From an uncultured Rhodospira sp. (GTDB lineage Bacteria; Pseudomonadota; Alphaproteobacteria; Rhodospirillales; Rhodospirillaceae): DNA of 64,000 nucleotides. The stretch spans positions 1 through 64,000 of the forward strand of contig NZ_CAKZOT010000079.1 in the NCBI RefSeq assembly GCF_937138205.1, given 5' to 3'. Made by a program: the position numbers and the translations under genes. Below the pieces are notes generated by a model that did no database searches, was not told where the DNA came from, and worked only from the letters and a program-made list of their open reading frames with translations. Positions within the stretch are counted from its first letter, which is position 1. The number at the start of each line of letters is the position of its first letter. This document shows positions 48,519 to 57,171 of the stretch, one piece after another.

Positions 48519-49718
48519 ATGCCGCGTGTGACGGTGCTGGCCGGCGAGGCCGATCGCGCGGCGGTGATGGCTCGGTTGAGGGCCGCCGGCTGGGGAGGTG
48601 TGCCCATTGAGAGGGGCGCGATCAATGCGGACCGGTCGCCGGCCGACGTTGCGCGCGCCGTGGCAGCCCACCTGGAGTGGGCGCCACCGAGCGATGCCCT
48701 GGTCGCCGTGGCGCCGCCCTGGTGGCTGGGCGTGGCGGCGCAGGCGCGGGACGCCGCGACCGATCCGGCGCCGCGGCGGTGGATGGTGTGCCCGGTACCG
48801 GATCCGATCGCCCGGCGCGGCCGGGACGATGTGCACACGATGGCCGCCCTGGACGCGTTGACCCGTGCATCCGCCGATTGGGTTGCCCCCGTGGACGGCC
48901 CGGCGGGGCTGGCGCATCTTCTGGAGCACCACTCGGCGGGGCGTCTCTCGGCGATGCCCAACACGGCCCGGGACCTGCTTCGCAGGGCTGAGGCAGCCAC
49001 GACCACGCTGGGGGTCGTTCTGGTCCACCATGACCGGCCGGTCTGGGTTAATGCCGCGCTGGCGTCCCTCGCGTGCCAGACACGGCCGGCGGACCGTCTG
49101 GTTGTGGTGGACGCGGCCAGCACGCGTCCGGAAGCGCGCGCGGCTTTGGCCGAGTCTGTGGCTCGACATGGGGGCGACGCGACGCCAATCCTCTGGCGGC
49201 GGGACCCCAGCCTGGGCGCCGCCCGGATGGCCGGTGCCGACGCCCTGAACACAGACTGGGTGCTGTTCATGGACGACGACAACATCGCGCCGCCGGAGGC
49301 CCTTGCGACGTTTGCCCGGGCGGCGACGACCGGCGGTGCGGAGATTTGGACCTGTTGGGCGGCGTTGTTCGCAGGCGAGACTCCGCCCGACCGGACCGAG
49401 CACGCCGACGCGTGGTACCGTCCCCTGGGGCCGGTGCCCGGCCTGATGGGGCGCCGCAACGACCTGGGCGATGCCAACATGCTGGTCGGGCGGCGGACGT
49501 TTCTGGCCCTGGGCGGGTTCGATCCGGACCCAACGGTCGGCGCCGAGGACTGGGATTTTCTTGTGCGTGCCTGGATCGCCGGCACAGGGCAACGCGTCAT
49601 CCCCCGGCCGCTGGTGTGGAAACGGCTCTCCCCCGGCTCGATGTCGCGGACCATGGACCAGGATCGCGCGCGCCGGCGTGTTCTGAGACTGCTGCGGGCG
49701 GCCGGGTGCCCTGTGTAG
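48519..49718 (+). CDS. family 2 glycosyltransferase with N-terminal extension
   Basis: 399-residue protein from the ATG at 48519, which has AAGGAG just upstream; the frame stays open further 5' without a better ribosome-binding site. Residues 1-165 are not recognised. Residues 170-380 are a GT-A fold: LGVVLVHHDRPVWVNAALAS, then RLVVVDAASTRPEA, the nucleotide-metal motif VLFMDDDNIAPPEAL, and the acceptor region ALGGFDPDP...EDWDFLVR. It probably transfers a sugar from a nucleotide sugar to a surface glycan or protein. It is 26 bp upstream of a second glycosyltransferase. Confidence 0.82.
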   Translation: MPRVTVLAGEADRAAVMARLRAAGWGGVPIERGAINADRSPADVARAVAAHLEWAPPSDALVAVAPPWWLGVAAQARDAATDPAPRRWMVCPVPDPIARRGRDDVHTMAALDALTRASADWVAPVDGPAGLAHLLEHHSAGRLSAMPNTARDLLRRAEAATTTLGVVLVHHDRPVWVNAALASLACQTRPADRLVVVDAASTRPEARAALAESVARHGGDATPILWRRDPSLGAARMAGADALNTDWVLFMDDDNIAPPEALATFARAATTGGAEIWTCWAALFAGETPPDRTEHADAWYRPLGPVPGLMGRRNDLGDANMLVGRRTFLALGGFDPDPTVGAEDWDFLVRAWIAGTGQRVIPRPLVWKRLSPGSMSRTMDQDRARRRVLRLLRAAGCPV

Positions 49719-49744
49719 ACGGAGTCGACGGAAAGGAACGGACG

Positions 49745-51868
49745 GTGTCGGATGGTCCTCGCGCGCGCATCTGTCTGGTGACCACCGAAATCCTGGGCGT
49801 GACCCGGACCGGCGGCATCGGCACCGTGCTGGCGGCGCTGGCCGACCTGCTGGTGTCCGAGGGGCACGCGGTCACCGTGCTGTGCCTGAATGGCCGGGCC
49901 GTCATGGACGGTGATTTCGACGCCTGGGTGACGCACTATCGCCGGCGCGGGGTCACGCTCGAAGCAATGCCGCCCCCCGGGGGCGATCCGGCCACACCGC
50001 CCATGGCCGGCCTCTGGGCGCACGGAACGCTGGCTCGGCGTTGGCACGTCCTGCGCTGGCTGGACGCGCGGGCCTTCGATCTCGTGCATTTCAACGACTG
50101 GGGCGGCGAGGCGTTTCTGTGCGGCCGGAGTCGGCGGCAGGGTCTGGCGCTGCGCAAGACGCAGCTGGTGATGGGCCTGCACGGCGCGTCGGACTGGACC
50201 CTGGCCGGCAACGACACCCTGCCGGACGATCTGGCGCGGTTGGTCCAGATTGATCTGGAGCGGGCGGGACCCGCGGTGATGGACGCCGTCTGGTCGCCGG
50301 GGCCGTTCATGCCGGATTGGCTGGCCACGCGGGGAACGCCGGTCCGTGACCTCCGGGTCATGCCGCAACTCATGCCCGACCCGGGGCCACCGCGTCCGGT
50401 GGACGACGCGGCCCCCATCGTCGAGCCCGTGCTGTTCGGGCGGCTGGAGGACCGCAAGGGCGTGCCGGTGCTGCTCGACGCCCTGGATCGTCTGGCATCA
50501 CGGCCCGGCCCGCATCCGGAGCGCGTGACGTTCCTCGGCCGGGCCAGCACCATCGGTGGCGAGCCGGCGGCGCGGGTGATCGCCCGACGGGCTTCGGCCT
50601 GGCCGTGGCCGGTGCAGGTGCTGGACCGGCTCGACCGGGCGGCCGCGCTGGACTACCTGCGCGGGCCGGGGCGGCTGGCGCTGGTCCTGGCGCCGATGGA
50701 GAACTGCCCGCTGACGCTGCATGAGTGCCTGGCCATGCGGGTTCCTGTTCTGGCCAGTGCCACGGGCGGAAACCCGGCCCTGATCGCGGCGACAGACAGG
50801 GAGCGGGTGCTGGTTCCCTACGACGCGGAAGCCCTGGCTAAACGGCTTGGCGCGGTGCTCGGCCGGCCTTTCGGCCCGGCGCGTCCGGCGTTCGATCCGG
50901 ACGAAGCGGTGCACGCCTGGCGGGCCTGGCATCGCGCGCTGTTGGCCGATCCGTGCGAGGCGGACGAGGCCAAGGCGGCGAGGTCCGTGACAGAAATCAC
51001 GGTGCTTCGCGTGCCGACGGCCCGACCTGAGGCGGGTTGGCACGCCGTGCTCAAGGACATCCAGGCCCCGGAGGACGCCGTATGCTTGGTCACCGACGCC
51101 GACACCCTGCGGCCGCGCGCGCTGGAGACCCTTGCAGCGGTCATGAACCGCACCGGGGCTGACGTGCTGGCGCCTGGTTGGGTCGAGGGCGACGAGGCGC
51201 AGGGCCGAGCGCGGCTGTGTCTGGACTCGGCGCCGATGAGCGCCTGTCTGGTCAACGCGGCGGCCGGCCCTGGCCTGGTCCTCGGACCGCGCGCGCGGGC
51301 GGTCGCGGCGCGTGAATGGGATCCGGCGTCCGGGCTGTGGGGGCTGGTGGCCGCGTGTCTGGCCGCTGGCCTGCGCCACGAGGCCGTTCCGTTCGTGCTG
51401 CTGGACCGAACGCCTCCGTGGCGGGATGCAGCGACGGCGCGTGCCCGGGCGCCGCGCCTGTGGGCGGCGCTCGGTCGTCCGAGCGATCTGGACCTGATCG
51501 CTGCGTTTGCCAGCGCGGTTGTGGCGGAGACGGAGTCCGGGGGATCGCGTCTGGGCGCGCCGCCGGGCGACGCCGCATCGCGCGCGGCCCGGCGCGACCG
51601 CCGGCGGGCGCGCGCCCTGTGGCGCTCCTGGCCCTGGCGTTGGACCCGCCCGTGGCGGAACCGGCGCCGGGTGCGACGCGGATTGCCGCCGGAACCGGTC
51701 GACCCGCCGCCCTTGTCGGCGCCGGGCGCGGCGAGCGCGGTCTTGTACGACATGTTGCGTTCGCGGTCGTGGGCGGTGATGGCGGGTCCGCGGCTGGTGG
51801 CGAACCTCGTGCGATGCGTGTGGCGCCGTGCCCAAGGTTGCATCTGGCGAAAAGACATGAGACGTTGA
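49745..51868 (+). CDS. family 4-type glycosyltransferase with extra C-terminal domain
   Basis: 707-residue protein with a GTG start at 49745 after AAGGAA. Residues 1-390 are a GT-B fold: ICLVTTEILGVTRTGGIGT at the N-terminus, as in starch/glycogen synthase-like GT4 enzymes. The nucleotide-sugar side follows, with VLFGRLEDRKGVPVLLDALD and the EX7E-like ENCPLTLHECLAMRVPVLAS. Residues about 410-610 add a second region resembling part of a GT-A domain (DADTLRPRALETLAAVMNR). The last 100 residues are strongly basic. The combined architecture is unusual. It is cotranscribed with the GT2 gene and probably builds a specific glycan; the acceptor is unknown. Confidence 0.8.
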   Translation: MSDGPRARICLVTTEILGVTRTGGIGTVLAALADLLVSEGHAVTVLCLNGRAVMDGDFDAWVTHYRRRGVTLEAMPPPGGDPATPPMAGLWAHGTLARRWHVLRWLDARAFDLVHFNDWGGEAFLCGRSRRQGLALRKTQLVMGLHGASDWTLAGNDTLPDDLARLVQIDLERAGPAVMDAVWSPGPFMPDWLATRGTPVRDLRVMPQLMPDPGPPRPVDDAAPIVEPVLFGRLEDRKGVPVLLDALDRLASRPGPHPERVTFLGRASTIGGEPAARVIARRASAWPWPVQVLDRLDRAAALDYLRGPGRLALVLAPMENCPLTLHECLAMRVPVLASATGGNPALIAATDRERVLVPYDAEALAKRLGAVLGRPFGPARPAFDPDEAVHAWRAWHRALLADPCEADEAKAARSVTEITVLRVPTARPEAGWHAVLKDIQAPEDAVCLVTDADTLRPRALETLAAVMNRTGADVLAPGWVEGDEAQGRARLCLDSAPMSACLVNAAAGPGLVLGPRARAVAAREWDPASGLWGLVAACLAAGLRHEAVPFVLLDRTPPWRDAATARARAPRLWAALGRPSDLDLIAAFASAVVAETESGGSRLGAPPGDAASRAARRDRRRARALWRSWPWRWTRPWRNRRRVRRGLPPEPVDPPPLSAPGAASAVLYDMLRSRSWAVMAGPRLVANLVRCVWRRAQGCIWRKDMRR

Positions 51869-51917
51869 ATTGTGCGGCAGAGAAACGAAATCTACGGTTT
51901 CGGCGGAGGGGAAGCCG

Positions 51918-52337
51918 ATGAATGAAATCGGACCCGAACACGCGGCTTTGCGCCGGGTCCTGGTCGTCGAGGACGATCAGGCCGTCCGCGAGTTGGCCGC
52001 CGTGGCGTTGGCCGACGTCGGTGGCCTCCAGGCTCTAACCTGTGCGACCGGCACCGAGGCGTTGGAGCGGGGGCCTGGTTTCGGCCCGGATCTGTTGCTG
52101 CTTGATTTGCAGCTTGCCGATATCGACGGGCCGGAGCTGTTGCGGGCGTACCGGGCCAAGCACGGGCCGGCGACGCCGCCGACGGTGTTGCTGACCGGGC
52201 GGCCGGATCTGGCGGAGGACACCCGGTCGGCGGACCCCGCGATTATCGGCGTGCTGGCCAAGCCGTTCGAGCCCATGTCCCTGGCGGAGCGACTGCGGGG
52301 CATGTGGCAGGGTTGGCGGGACGCAAGCCGGTCATGA
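51918..52337 (+). CDS. single-domain response regulator
   Basis: 139-residue CheY-like receiver without an output domain. The acidic pocket VVEDD (residues 17-20), the phospho-acceptor Asp63 in LLLLDLQLADIDG, Thr in VLLTGRP and Lys in VLAKPFEP are all intact. The ATG at 51918 lies 8 nt after GGAGGGGAAG. Its stop overlaps the next gene by 4 bp (ATGA), so the pair is translationally coupled. It probably exchanges phosphate with the HPt domain of that protein. Confidence 0.93.
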   Translation: MNEIGPEHAALRRVLVVEDDQAVRELAAVALADVGGLQALTCATGTEALERGPGFGPDLLLLDLQLADIDGPELLRAYRAKHGPATPPTVLLTGRPDLAEDTRSADPAIIGVLAKPFEPMSLAERLRGMWQGWRDASRS

Positions 52338-53950
52338 CGGATCTGCCTGATGGGAGTGGGTCGCGGGGGCGTGAGGCGGTCCAGGCCACCGTTGTCTCGT
52401 TTCTTGCCACGGCTGGCGAGCAGTGCCGTGCGCTTGTGTCGGACCTGTCGGACCTTGACCGGGCGACCGACGCAAATGAAGCGATGGCGGCACTGCACCG
52501 AATGGTCCGGACGGCGCATAAGCTGGCGGGCTCGGCCGGCTCGTTCGGGTTTCCAGCCTTGGGGCGGCGGGCGTCGGCCCTGGAGTTCCTGTTGGAGGGC
52601 ATCCTCGGGCGTGATGCACTGCCTTCGCCGTCCGTCCGGGCGCAGGTCGATCTCCTGGCCCGGCGTTTGGCCGATCGCGTCGCGGTCCTGACCGTGGACC
52701 AGTCAAGTCTTGTGGCCGGCGGCGCCCTGGATGGTGGCGCACCCAGTGACGCGCGCCGGCGGATGCTGCTGATCGGCCCGGAGGCTGACGAATCTTTGGC
52801 GCGATTGGCCGAGCGGATGGAGGGCTACGGCTGGCGCGTGGACTGGCAGGCCAACGCCGCGATGGGGGAGGACCCCGCGCGGTCCGGTGACGCGCCCGCG
52901 CCCGGCATGATCCTGGTGGACGGAGACGCCGGTTTGGATGCGATCGCGGCGTCCCGGCGGTGGGTCTCGGGCGGCGGTATCTGGCCCGACGTGCCCTGGT
53001 ACGTCGCCGAAACCCGGCCATCGGCCGGGACTCGGGCGGCCGCAGTGGCGGCCGGATGTGCCGGTGTCTTCCATAAGCCCCTTGTCGCGGAGGCCCTGCT
53101 GGATCATCACGCGGCTGTTCTGGACGCGACGCGAGACGAGGGGCCACGGGTCATGATGCACGACCCCGAACAGGCGATCGCCGGAATGGTCCGGCATGTG
53201 CTGAGTGAGGCCGGCGCCCTGGTGGAGGTGGTCGAGGATCCGGACCTGCTGATCCATGGACCGGACGGAGCGAACGCGGACGATGGTGTCGACGTCGTTG
53301 TCGTGGCGGCGCGCGGGGCTGAGACCAACAGTTTCGACGGGGCCTCCCTGGCGATGACGCTCCGGCGGGATCCTGCCTGGGCCGGGGCCGGACTCGTGCT
53401 GGTGGCGCCGCCAATTGATCCGGGGCCGATGGCCGAGACTCTGGCTCGGGGTGGCGATGTGGTGGTGTCCGCGCCGTTCGAGCCGGACCTGCTCGTGGCC
53501 ACCGTGCTGGGGCAGGCGACGCGGGCGCGCGACTGCCGTCGGTCCGCCCGACGCGAGGGACTCGGGCCGCTTCTGGTCCGGGACGCCATGGACGAGGTGC
53601 TGACTCGAAAGATCGACCGCGCGGTGGCCCTGGACCTGCCGCTGGTCGTCACCTGGCTGGCGCCGGCGTGCGCGCAGGCGTTGAGACCGGAGGCCGATGC
53701 CGTTTTGGCCCGCTTGCTGCGGGAAACCCTGCCGGCCTCGGATTTAGCCGGGCGCGCGCCGGGAGAGGGCGTGGCGGTGGTGCTCGGGGTCTCGACGGAC
53801 GCCGAAGCCAAGTCTGTCCTGGATCGGATCGCGGCCGGGCTGGCGCGCCTCTGTGACGGGTGCGGGCTGGTGTCCGGCGTGGCCACGGCCACGCCCGGCG
53901 ACACGGCAGCGACTCTGCTGCAACGCGCCCGCACTGCCGCCGGCGCGTGA
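52334..53950 (+). CDS. HPt / double receiver-like / degenerate GGDEF protein
   Basis: 538-residue soluble signalling protein. The N-terminal HPt domain has the phosphorylatable His62 in RTAHKLAGSAGSFGF. Two receiver-like regions follow (about 142-270, opening RRMLLIGPEAD, and 275-405, opening PRVMMHDPEQAI) without a clear phospho-Asp pocket. The C-terminal region (about 415-536) resembles a GGDEF domain in layout, with DLAGRAPGEGVAVV at 470-483 where active enzymes have R-GGDEF, and VSGVATATPGDTAATLL near the end. The catalytic motif is lost, so it is not expected to make cyclic-di-GMP. It overlaps the response-regulator gene by 4 bp. Confidence 0.8.
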   Translation: MTDLPDGSGSRGREAVQATVVSFLATAGEQCRALVSDLSDLDRATDANEAMAALHRMVRTAHKLAGSAGSFGFPALGRRASALEFLLEGILGRDALPSPSVRAQVDLLARRLADRVAVLTVDQSSLVAGGALDGGAPSDARRRMLLIGPEADESLARLAERMEGYGWRVDWQANAAMGEDPARSGDAPAPGMILVDGDAGLDAIAASRRWVSGGGIWPDVPWYVAETRPSAGTRAAAVAAGCAGVFHKPLVAEALLDHHAAVLDATRDEGPRVMMHDPEQAIAGMVRHVLSEAGALVEVVEDPDLLIHGPDGANADDGVDVVVVAARGAETNSFDGASLAMTLRRDPAWAGAGLVLVAPPIDPGPMAETLARGGDVVVSAPFEPDLLVATVLGQATRARDCRRSARREGLGPLLVRDAMDEVLTRKIDRAVALDLPLVVTWLAPACAQALRPEADAVLARLLRETLPASDLAGRAPGEGVAVVLGVSTDAEAKSVLDRIAAGLARLCDGCGLVSGVATATPGDTAATLLQRARTAAGA

Positions 53951-53958
53951 CGACCGTT

Positions 53959-54888
53959 CTATGCCGGATCGACCGGCGCGGGCCACAACCAGGCCGCGCC
54001 GCGCACACCGCTGGAATCCCCGTGGCGCGGCGGCCGCAGGCGCGTCGCGACCGTGTCCGAGAACACCCAGCGCGGCCATGCCTGAGGAACCGCGTCGTAC
54101 AGGAGCTGGATGTTGGACAGGCCGCCACCGAGAACCACCACCTCGGGGTCGAGCACGTTCAGGATGGTGGCCGTGGCCCGCGCGAGGCGATCGGCGTAGC
54201 GGTCCAGGGTGGCCCGTGCCTCGGGATCGCCCGTCGCGGCCTGCGCCGCGATGGTCTCGGCCGGCAGCGAGTCGCCGGTGACCGCCGCGTGGTCCGCGCT
54301 CAGGCCGGGGCCGCTCAGAAACGTCTCGATGCATCCATGCAGGCCGCAGTAGCAGGCCCGGCCCGGGCGCTCGTCGTCGCGGGGCCAGGGCAGCGGATTG
54401 TGGCCCCACTCGCCGCCGATGGCGTTGGGACCGGACACCACGCGACCGTCGACGACGATGCCGCCGCCGACTCCCGTGCCGAGGATGACGCCGAACACCG
54501 ACCGGGCATCGGCCCCGGCTCCGTCCGACGCTTCCGACAGGGCGAAACAGTCGGCATCGTTGGCGAGCCGGACCGGGCGGTCCAGGGCGTCCGCAAGGTC
54601 GCTGTCCAGCGGCCGGCCGATCAGCCAGGTGGAGTTGGCGTTCTTGACCAGGCCGGTGGCTGGCGACACCGTGCCCGGAATGCCCACGCCGACGCTGGCG
54701 CGGCCGCGACCGGCCGCCTGCTCCAGGGCGCCGACAAGATCGACGATGGCCTTGAGCGTCGCCGCGTAGTCGCCGCGCGGCGTGGCGACGCGCCGACGCG
54801 CCCGTTCTGCGCCGGTGCCGTCCAGCACCAAGCCCTCGATCTTGGTGCCGCCCAGGTCGATGCCGATGCGCAGGGGGGAGGGTGTCAT
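53959..54888 (-). CDS. ROK family sugar kinase (fructokinase/Mak-like)
   Basis: 309-residue ROK kinase from the ATG at 54888 (MTPSPLRIGIDLGG). The N-terminal ATP-phosphate motif IGIDLGGTKIEGLVLD, the second ATP motif VILGTGVGGGIVVDG and the ROK zinc motif CYCGLHGCIETFLSG are complete. GGEWGHNPLPWP supplies the His ligand and sugar contacts. The sugar-binding sequence and HNPLPW favour a fructokinase/Mak or N-acetylglucosamine kinase role. The substrate is inferred. The gene converges on the HPt gene with 8 bp between stop codons. Confidence 0.9.
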   Translation of the reverse strand: MTPSPLRIGIDLGGTKIEGLVLDGTGAERARRRVATPRGDYAATLKAIVDLVGALEQAAGRGRASVGVGIPGTVSPATGLVKNANSTWLIGRPLDSDLADALDRPVRLANDADCFALSEASDGAGADARSVFGVILGTGVGGGIVVDGRVVSGPNAIGGEWGHNPLPWPRDDERPGRACYCGLHGCIETFLSGPGLSADHAAVTGDSLPAETIAAQAATGDPEARATLDRYADRLARATATILNVLDPEVVVLGGGLSNIQLLYDAVPQAWPRWVFSDTVATRLRPPRHGDSSGVRGAAWLWPAPVDPA

Positions 54889-54976
54889 GATCCCGGTCGT
54901 CCCGTCGGAGGAAGGCGTGGGCCACCGCGCTCGCCGCCGCTTGCGCCGGGCCGGAAAGCACGCTACCACCGCGATC

Positions 54977-56053
54977 ATGAGCACGCATCCACCGGCTGAT
55001 CCTGTCGGTCAGCATACCGCCCCTGGGGACGGCCTGCGGTTCCCCTTCACGGATCCGCCGGACACGGGAACCGCCGTGCCGGTGGCGCCCGGCGTGTTGT
55101 GGGTGCGGATGCCGCTGCCGTTCGCGCTGGATCATATCAATCTGTGGGTCCTGGAGGACGGCGACGGCTGGACGCTGGTGGACACCGGCATTGCCACCGA
55201 CGAAACCCGCGCCCTCTGGGATACGCTGTTGGCGGGTCCGCTAGCGGGGCGCCCGGTGCGGCGGCTGATCTGCACGCACTTCCACCCGGACCACATCGGG
55301 CTTTCCGGGTGGTTGACGGACCGCCTGTCGGTCCCGCTGTGGGCCTCGGTCACCGAGTGGGCGTTCGGGCGCCAGTTGGCGGCCATGCCCGACGACGCGT
55401 TCGCCGAGATCGCCCGGCGGCTGTATGCCCGCGCCGGGTGCGGACCGGACCTGCTGGACTTCGTCGCCCAACGCGGCAATCCCTACCGGCACCGCGTGGC
55501 CGCGCTGCCGACGTCGGTGCGGCGGCTGATGAACGGGCAGGATGTGCGGATTGGTGCCTCGACCTGGCGCGTGGTGACCGGGCAGGGGCACTCTCCGGAT
55601 CATGTGGGGTTGTTCTCGGCGCACGCGCGCGTGCTGATCTCCGGCGATCAGGTCCTGCCCAGGATCAGCCCGAACGTCAGCGTCTGGCCCACCGAGCCGG
55701 ACGAGGATCCCCTGTCGCTGTTCCTGGCCAGCCTGCACCACTGGCGCGCGGCGGTGGACGACGACGTGCTCGTGCTGCCATCGCACGGGCTGCCGTTTCG
55801 CGGGTTGCACGCCCGGCTGGGCGTGCTCCTTCACCACCATGACGGCCGCCTGGACGAGACGGTGGCGTTGTGTCGCGGCGAGCCCAAGACCGCCATGGAC
55901 CTCTTGCCGCGCCTGTTCCAACGCGAGTTGGATGATCATCAGTTGTTTTTCGCGCTCGGCGAAACACTCGCGCACCTGCATCACCTCGTGGCCCAGGATC
56001 GATTGCGCGGCGTCACGGACGACGATGGCGTGGTGTGGTACCAGGCCGTGTGA
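54977..56053 (+). CDS. metallo-beta-lactamase fold hydrolase
   Basis: 358-residue MBL-fold protein, start at MSTHPPADP. The metal motif THFHPDHIG (HxHxDH) follows the first beta strands NLWVLEDGDGWTLVDTG. Further ligands are in GQGHSPDHVGL, and LISGDQVLPRISPN supplies the bridging Asp. The C-terminal helical part (about 290-355), with HHHDGRLDETVALC, resembles the C-terminal domain of LACTB2-like hydrolases. The substrate could be a thioester or RNA-related; it cannot be decided from sequence. It is divergent from the ROK kinase and followed by the DHH gene 98 bp later. Confidence 0.88.
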   Translation: MSTHPPADPVGQHTAPGDGLRFPFTDPPDTGTAVPVAPGVLWVRMPLPFALDHINLWVLEDGDGWTLVDTGIATDETRALWDTLLAGPLAGRPVRRLICTHFHPDHIGLSGWLTDRLSVPLWASVTEWAFGRQLAAMPDDAFAEIARRLYARAGCGPDLLDFVAQRGNPYRHRVAALPTSVRRLMNGQDVRIGASTWRVVTGQGHSPDHVGLFSAHARVLISGDQVLPRISPNVSVWPTEPDEDPLSLFLASLHHWRAAVDDDVLVLPSHGLPFRGLHARLGVLLHHHDGRLDETVALCRGEPKTAMDLLPRLFQRELDDHQLFFALGETLAHLHHLVAQDRLRGVTDDDGVVWYQAV

Positions 56054-56151
56054 CAAAGGGTGGCCCCGGAGTCCTGTCTTGGCCGCGTCGGGCTGTCCGG
56101 GTATGGTCTGGGTGCGGCGATGCTCGCAAACGTGAGGCTGTGGGGCGTGCG

Positions 56152-57111
56152 ATGGTGGGGGATGGATTGCAGGACGCGGATCAGGACGGCCAAGTGTTTC
56201 GCCTGCTCACACGCGCCGATTTCGACGGCATCGTTTCCGCCGTCTTGTTGCGCGAACGCGGATTGATCGGCGACGTCGAGTTCGCCCAACCCAACGACAT
56301 GCAGGCGGGCCGTGTTGCGGTTTCCGGCACCGACATCACGTCGAACCTCCCTTTTGTCGAGGGGGTGCATCTGGCGTTCGACCACCATGCCTCGGAGGTC
56401 ACACGGGTCGGCCCCCAGGACAACCTGGTGATCGACGGCAACGCTCCCTCGGCCGCGCGCGTGATCTACGACTATTACGGCGGGCGTGAGGGGTTCGCTG
56501 AGATCAGTGTCGAGATGATGGACGCCGTGGACAAGGCCGATACCGCCGACTACGGCGAGATGGACATCCTGGCGCCCGACCGCTGGACCATGCTCAATTT
56601 CATCGTCGATCCAAGAACCGGGCTGCACCGCTTCCGGGAGTTTGCCATCTCCAACGAACAGCTCATGCGCGACCTGACGTACTACTGTCGGCGCCACCCG
56701 ATCGAGGAAATCCTGCACATCCCGGATGTCGAGGAACGCCTGCACCTGTACTGGGAGCACAAGGAACAGGCGGAGCATCAGACCCGCCGCCAGGCTCGGG
56801 TGCGGAAAAACCTCGTCATCGTCGATTTCCGCGCCGAGCCCGTCCTGTACTGCTGCAACCGGTTCATGGTTTATGCGCTGTATCCGGAAGCCAACATCTC
56901 GCTGTACCTGATGCCCGGCTCGCGGGCTGGCTTGACCGAAATCGCCGTCGGTCGGTCGATCGTCAACCGCTCGTCGCGCGTTGACGTCGGGCACCTGTTG
57001 CTGGAGTACGGGGGCGGCGGACACGCGACGGCCGGAACCTGTCAGGTGCCGGAGGCGGAGGTCGAGGACGTGGTGGCCGCCCTGGCCGACCGGATCGTCG
57101 CCGATGGGTGA
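56152..57111 (+). CDS. DHH family phosphoesterase
   Basis: 319-residue protein of the DHH/DHHA1 superfamily (RecJ, exopolyphosphatase, oligoribonuclease-like). The first motif is TRADFDGIVSAVLL, the DHH motif itself is in LAFDHHASEVTR, and the C-terminal DHHA1 nucleotide-binding motif is LEYGGGGHATAGT. Metal-binding Asp/His residues are intact, so it should be an active Mn-dependent phosphodiesterase or phosphatase. Substrates could be polyphosphate, nanoRNA or cyclic dinucleotide products. The start at 56152 is the best of several possible ones. It precedes purA on the same strand. Confidence 0.85.
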   Translation: MVGDGLQDADQDGQVFRLLTRADFDGIVSAVLLRERGLIGDVEFAQPNDMQAGRVAVSGTDITSNLPFVEGVHLAFDHHASEVTRVGPQDNLVIDGNAPSAARVIYDYYGGREGFAEISVEMMDAVDKADTADYGEMDILAPDRWTMLNFIVDPRTGLHRFREFAISNEQLMRDLTYYCRRHPIEEILHIPDVEERLHLYWEHKEQAEHQTRRQARVRKNLVIVDFRAEPVLYCCNRFMVYALYPEANISLYLMPGSRAGLTEIAVGRSIVNRSSRVDVGHLLLEYGGGGHATAGTCQVPEAEVEDVVAALADRIVADG

Positions 57112-57171
57112 CGCCGGACCGGCGCCGATCGTGCCGGACCTTTTGAACATCTTCACAGTGCGGAGTCATCA

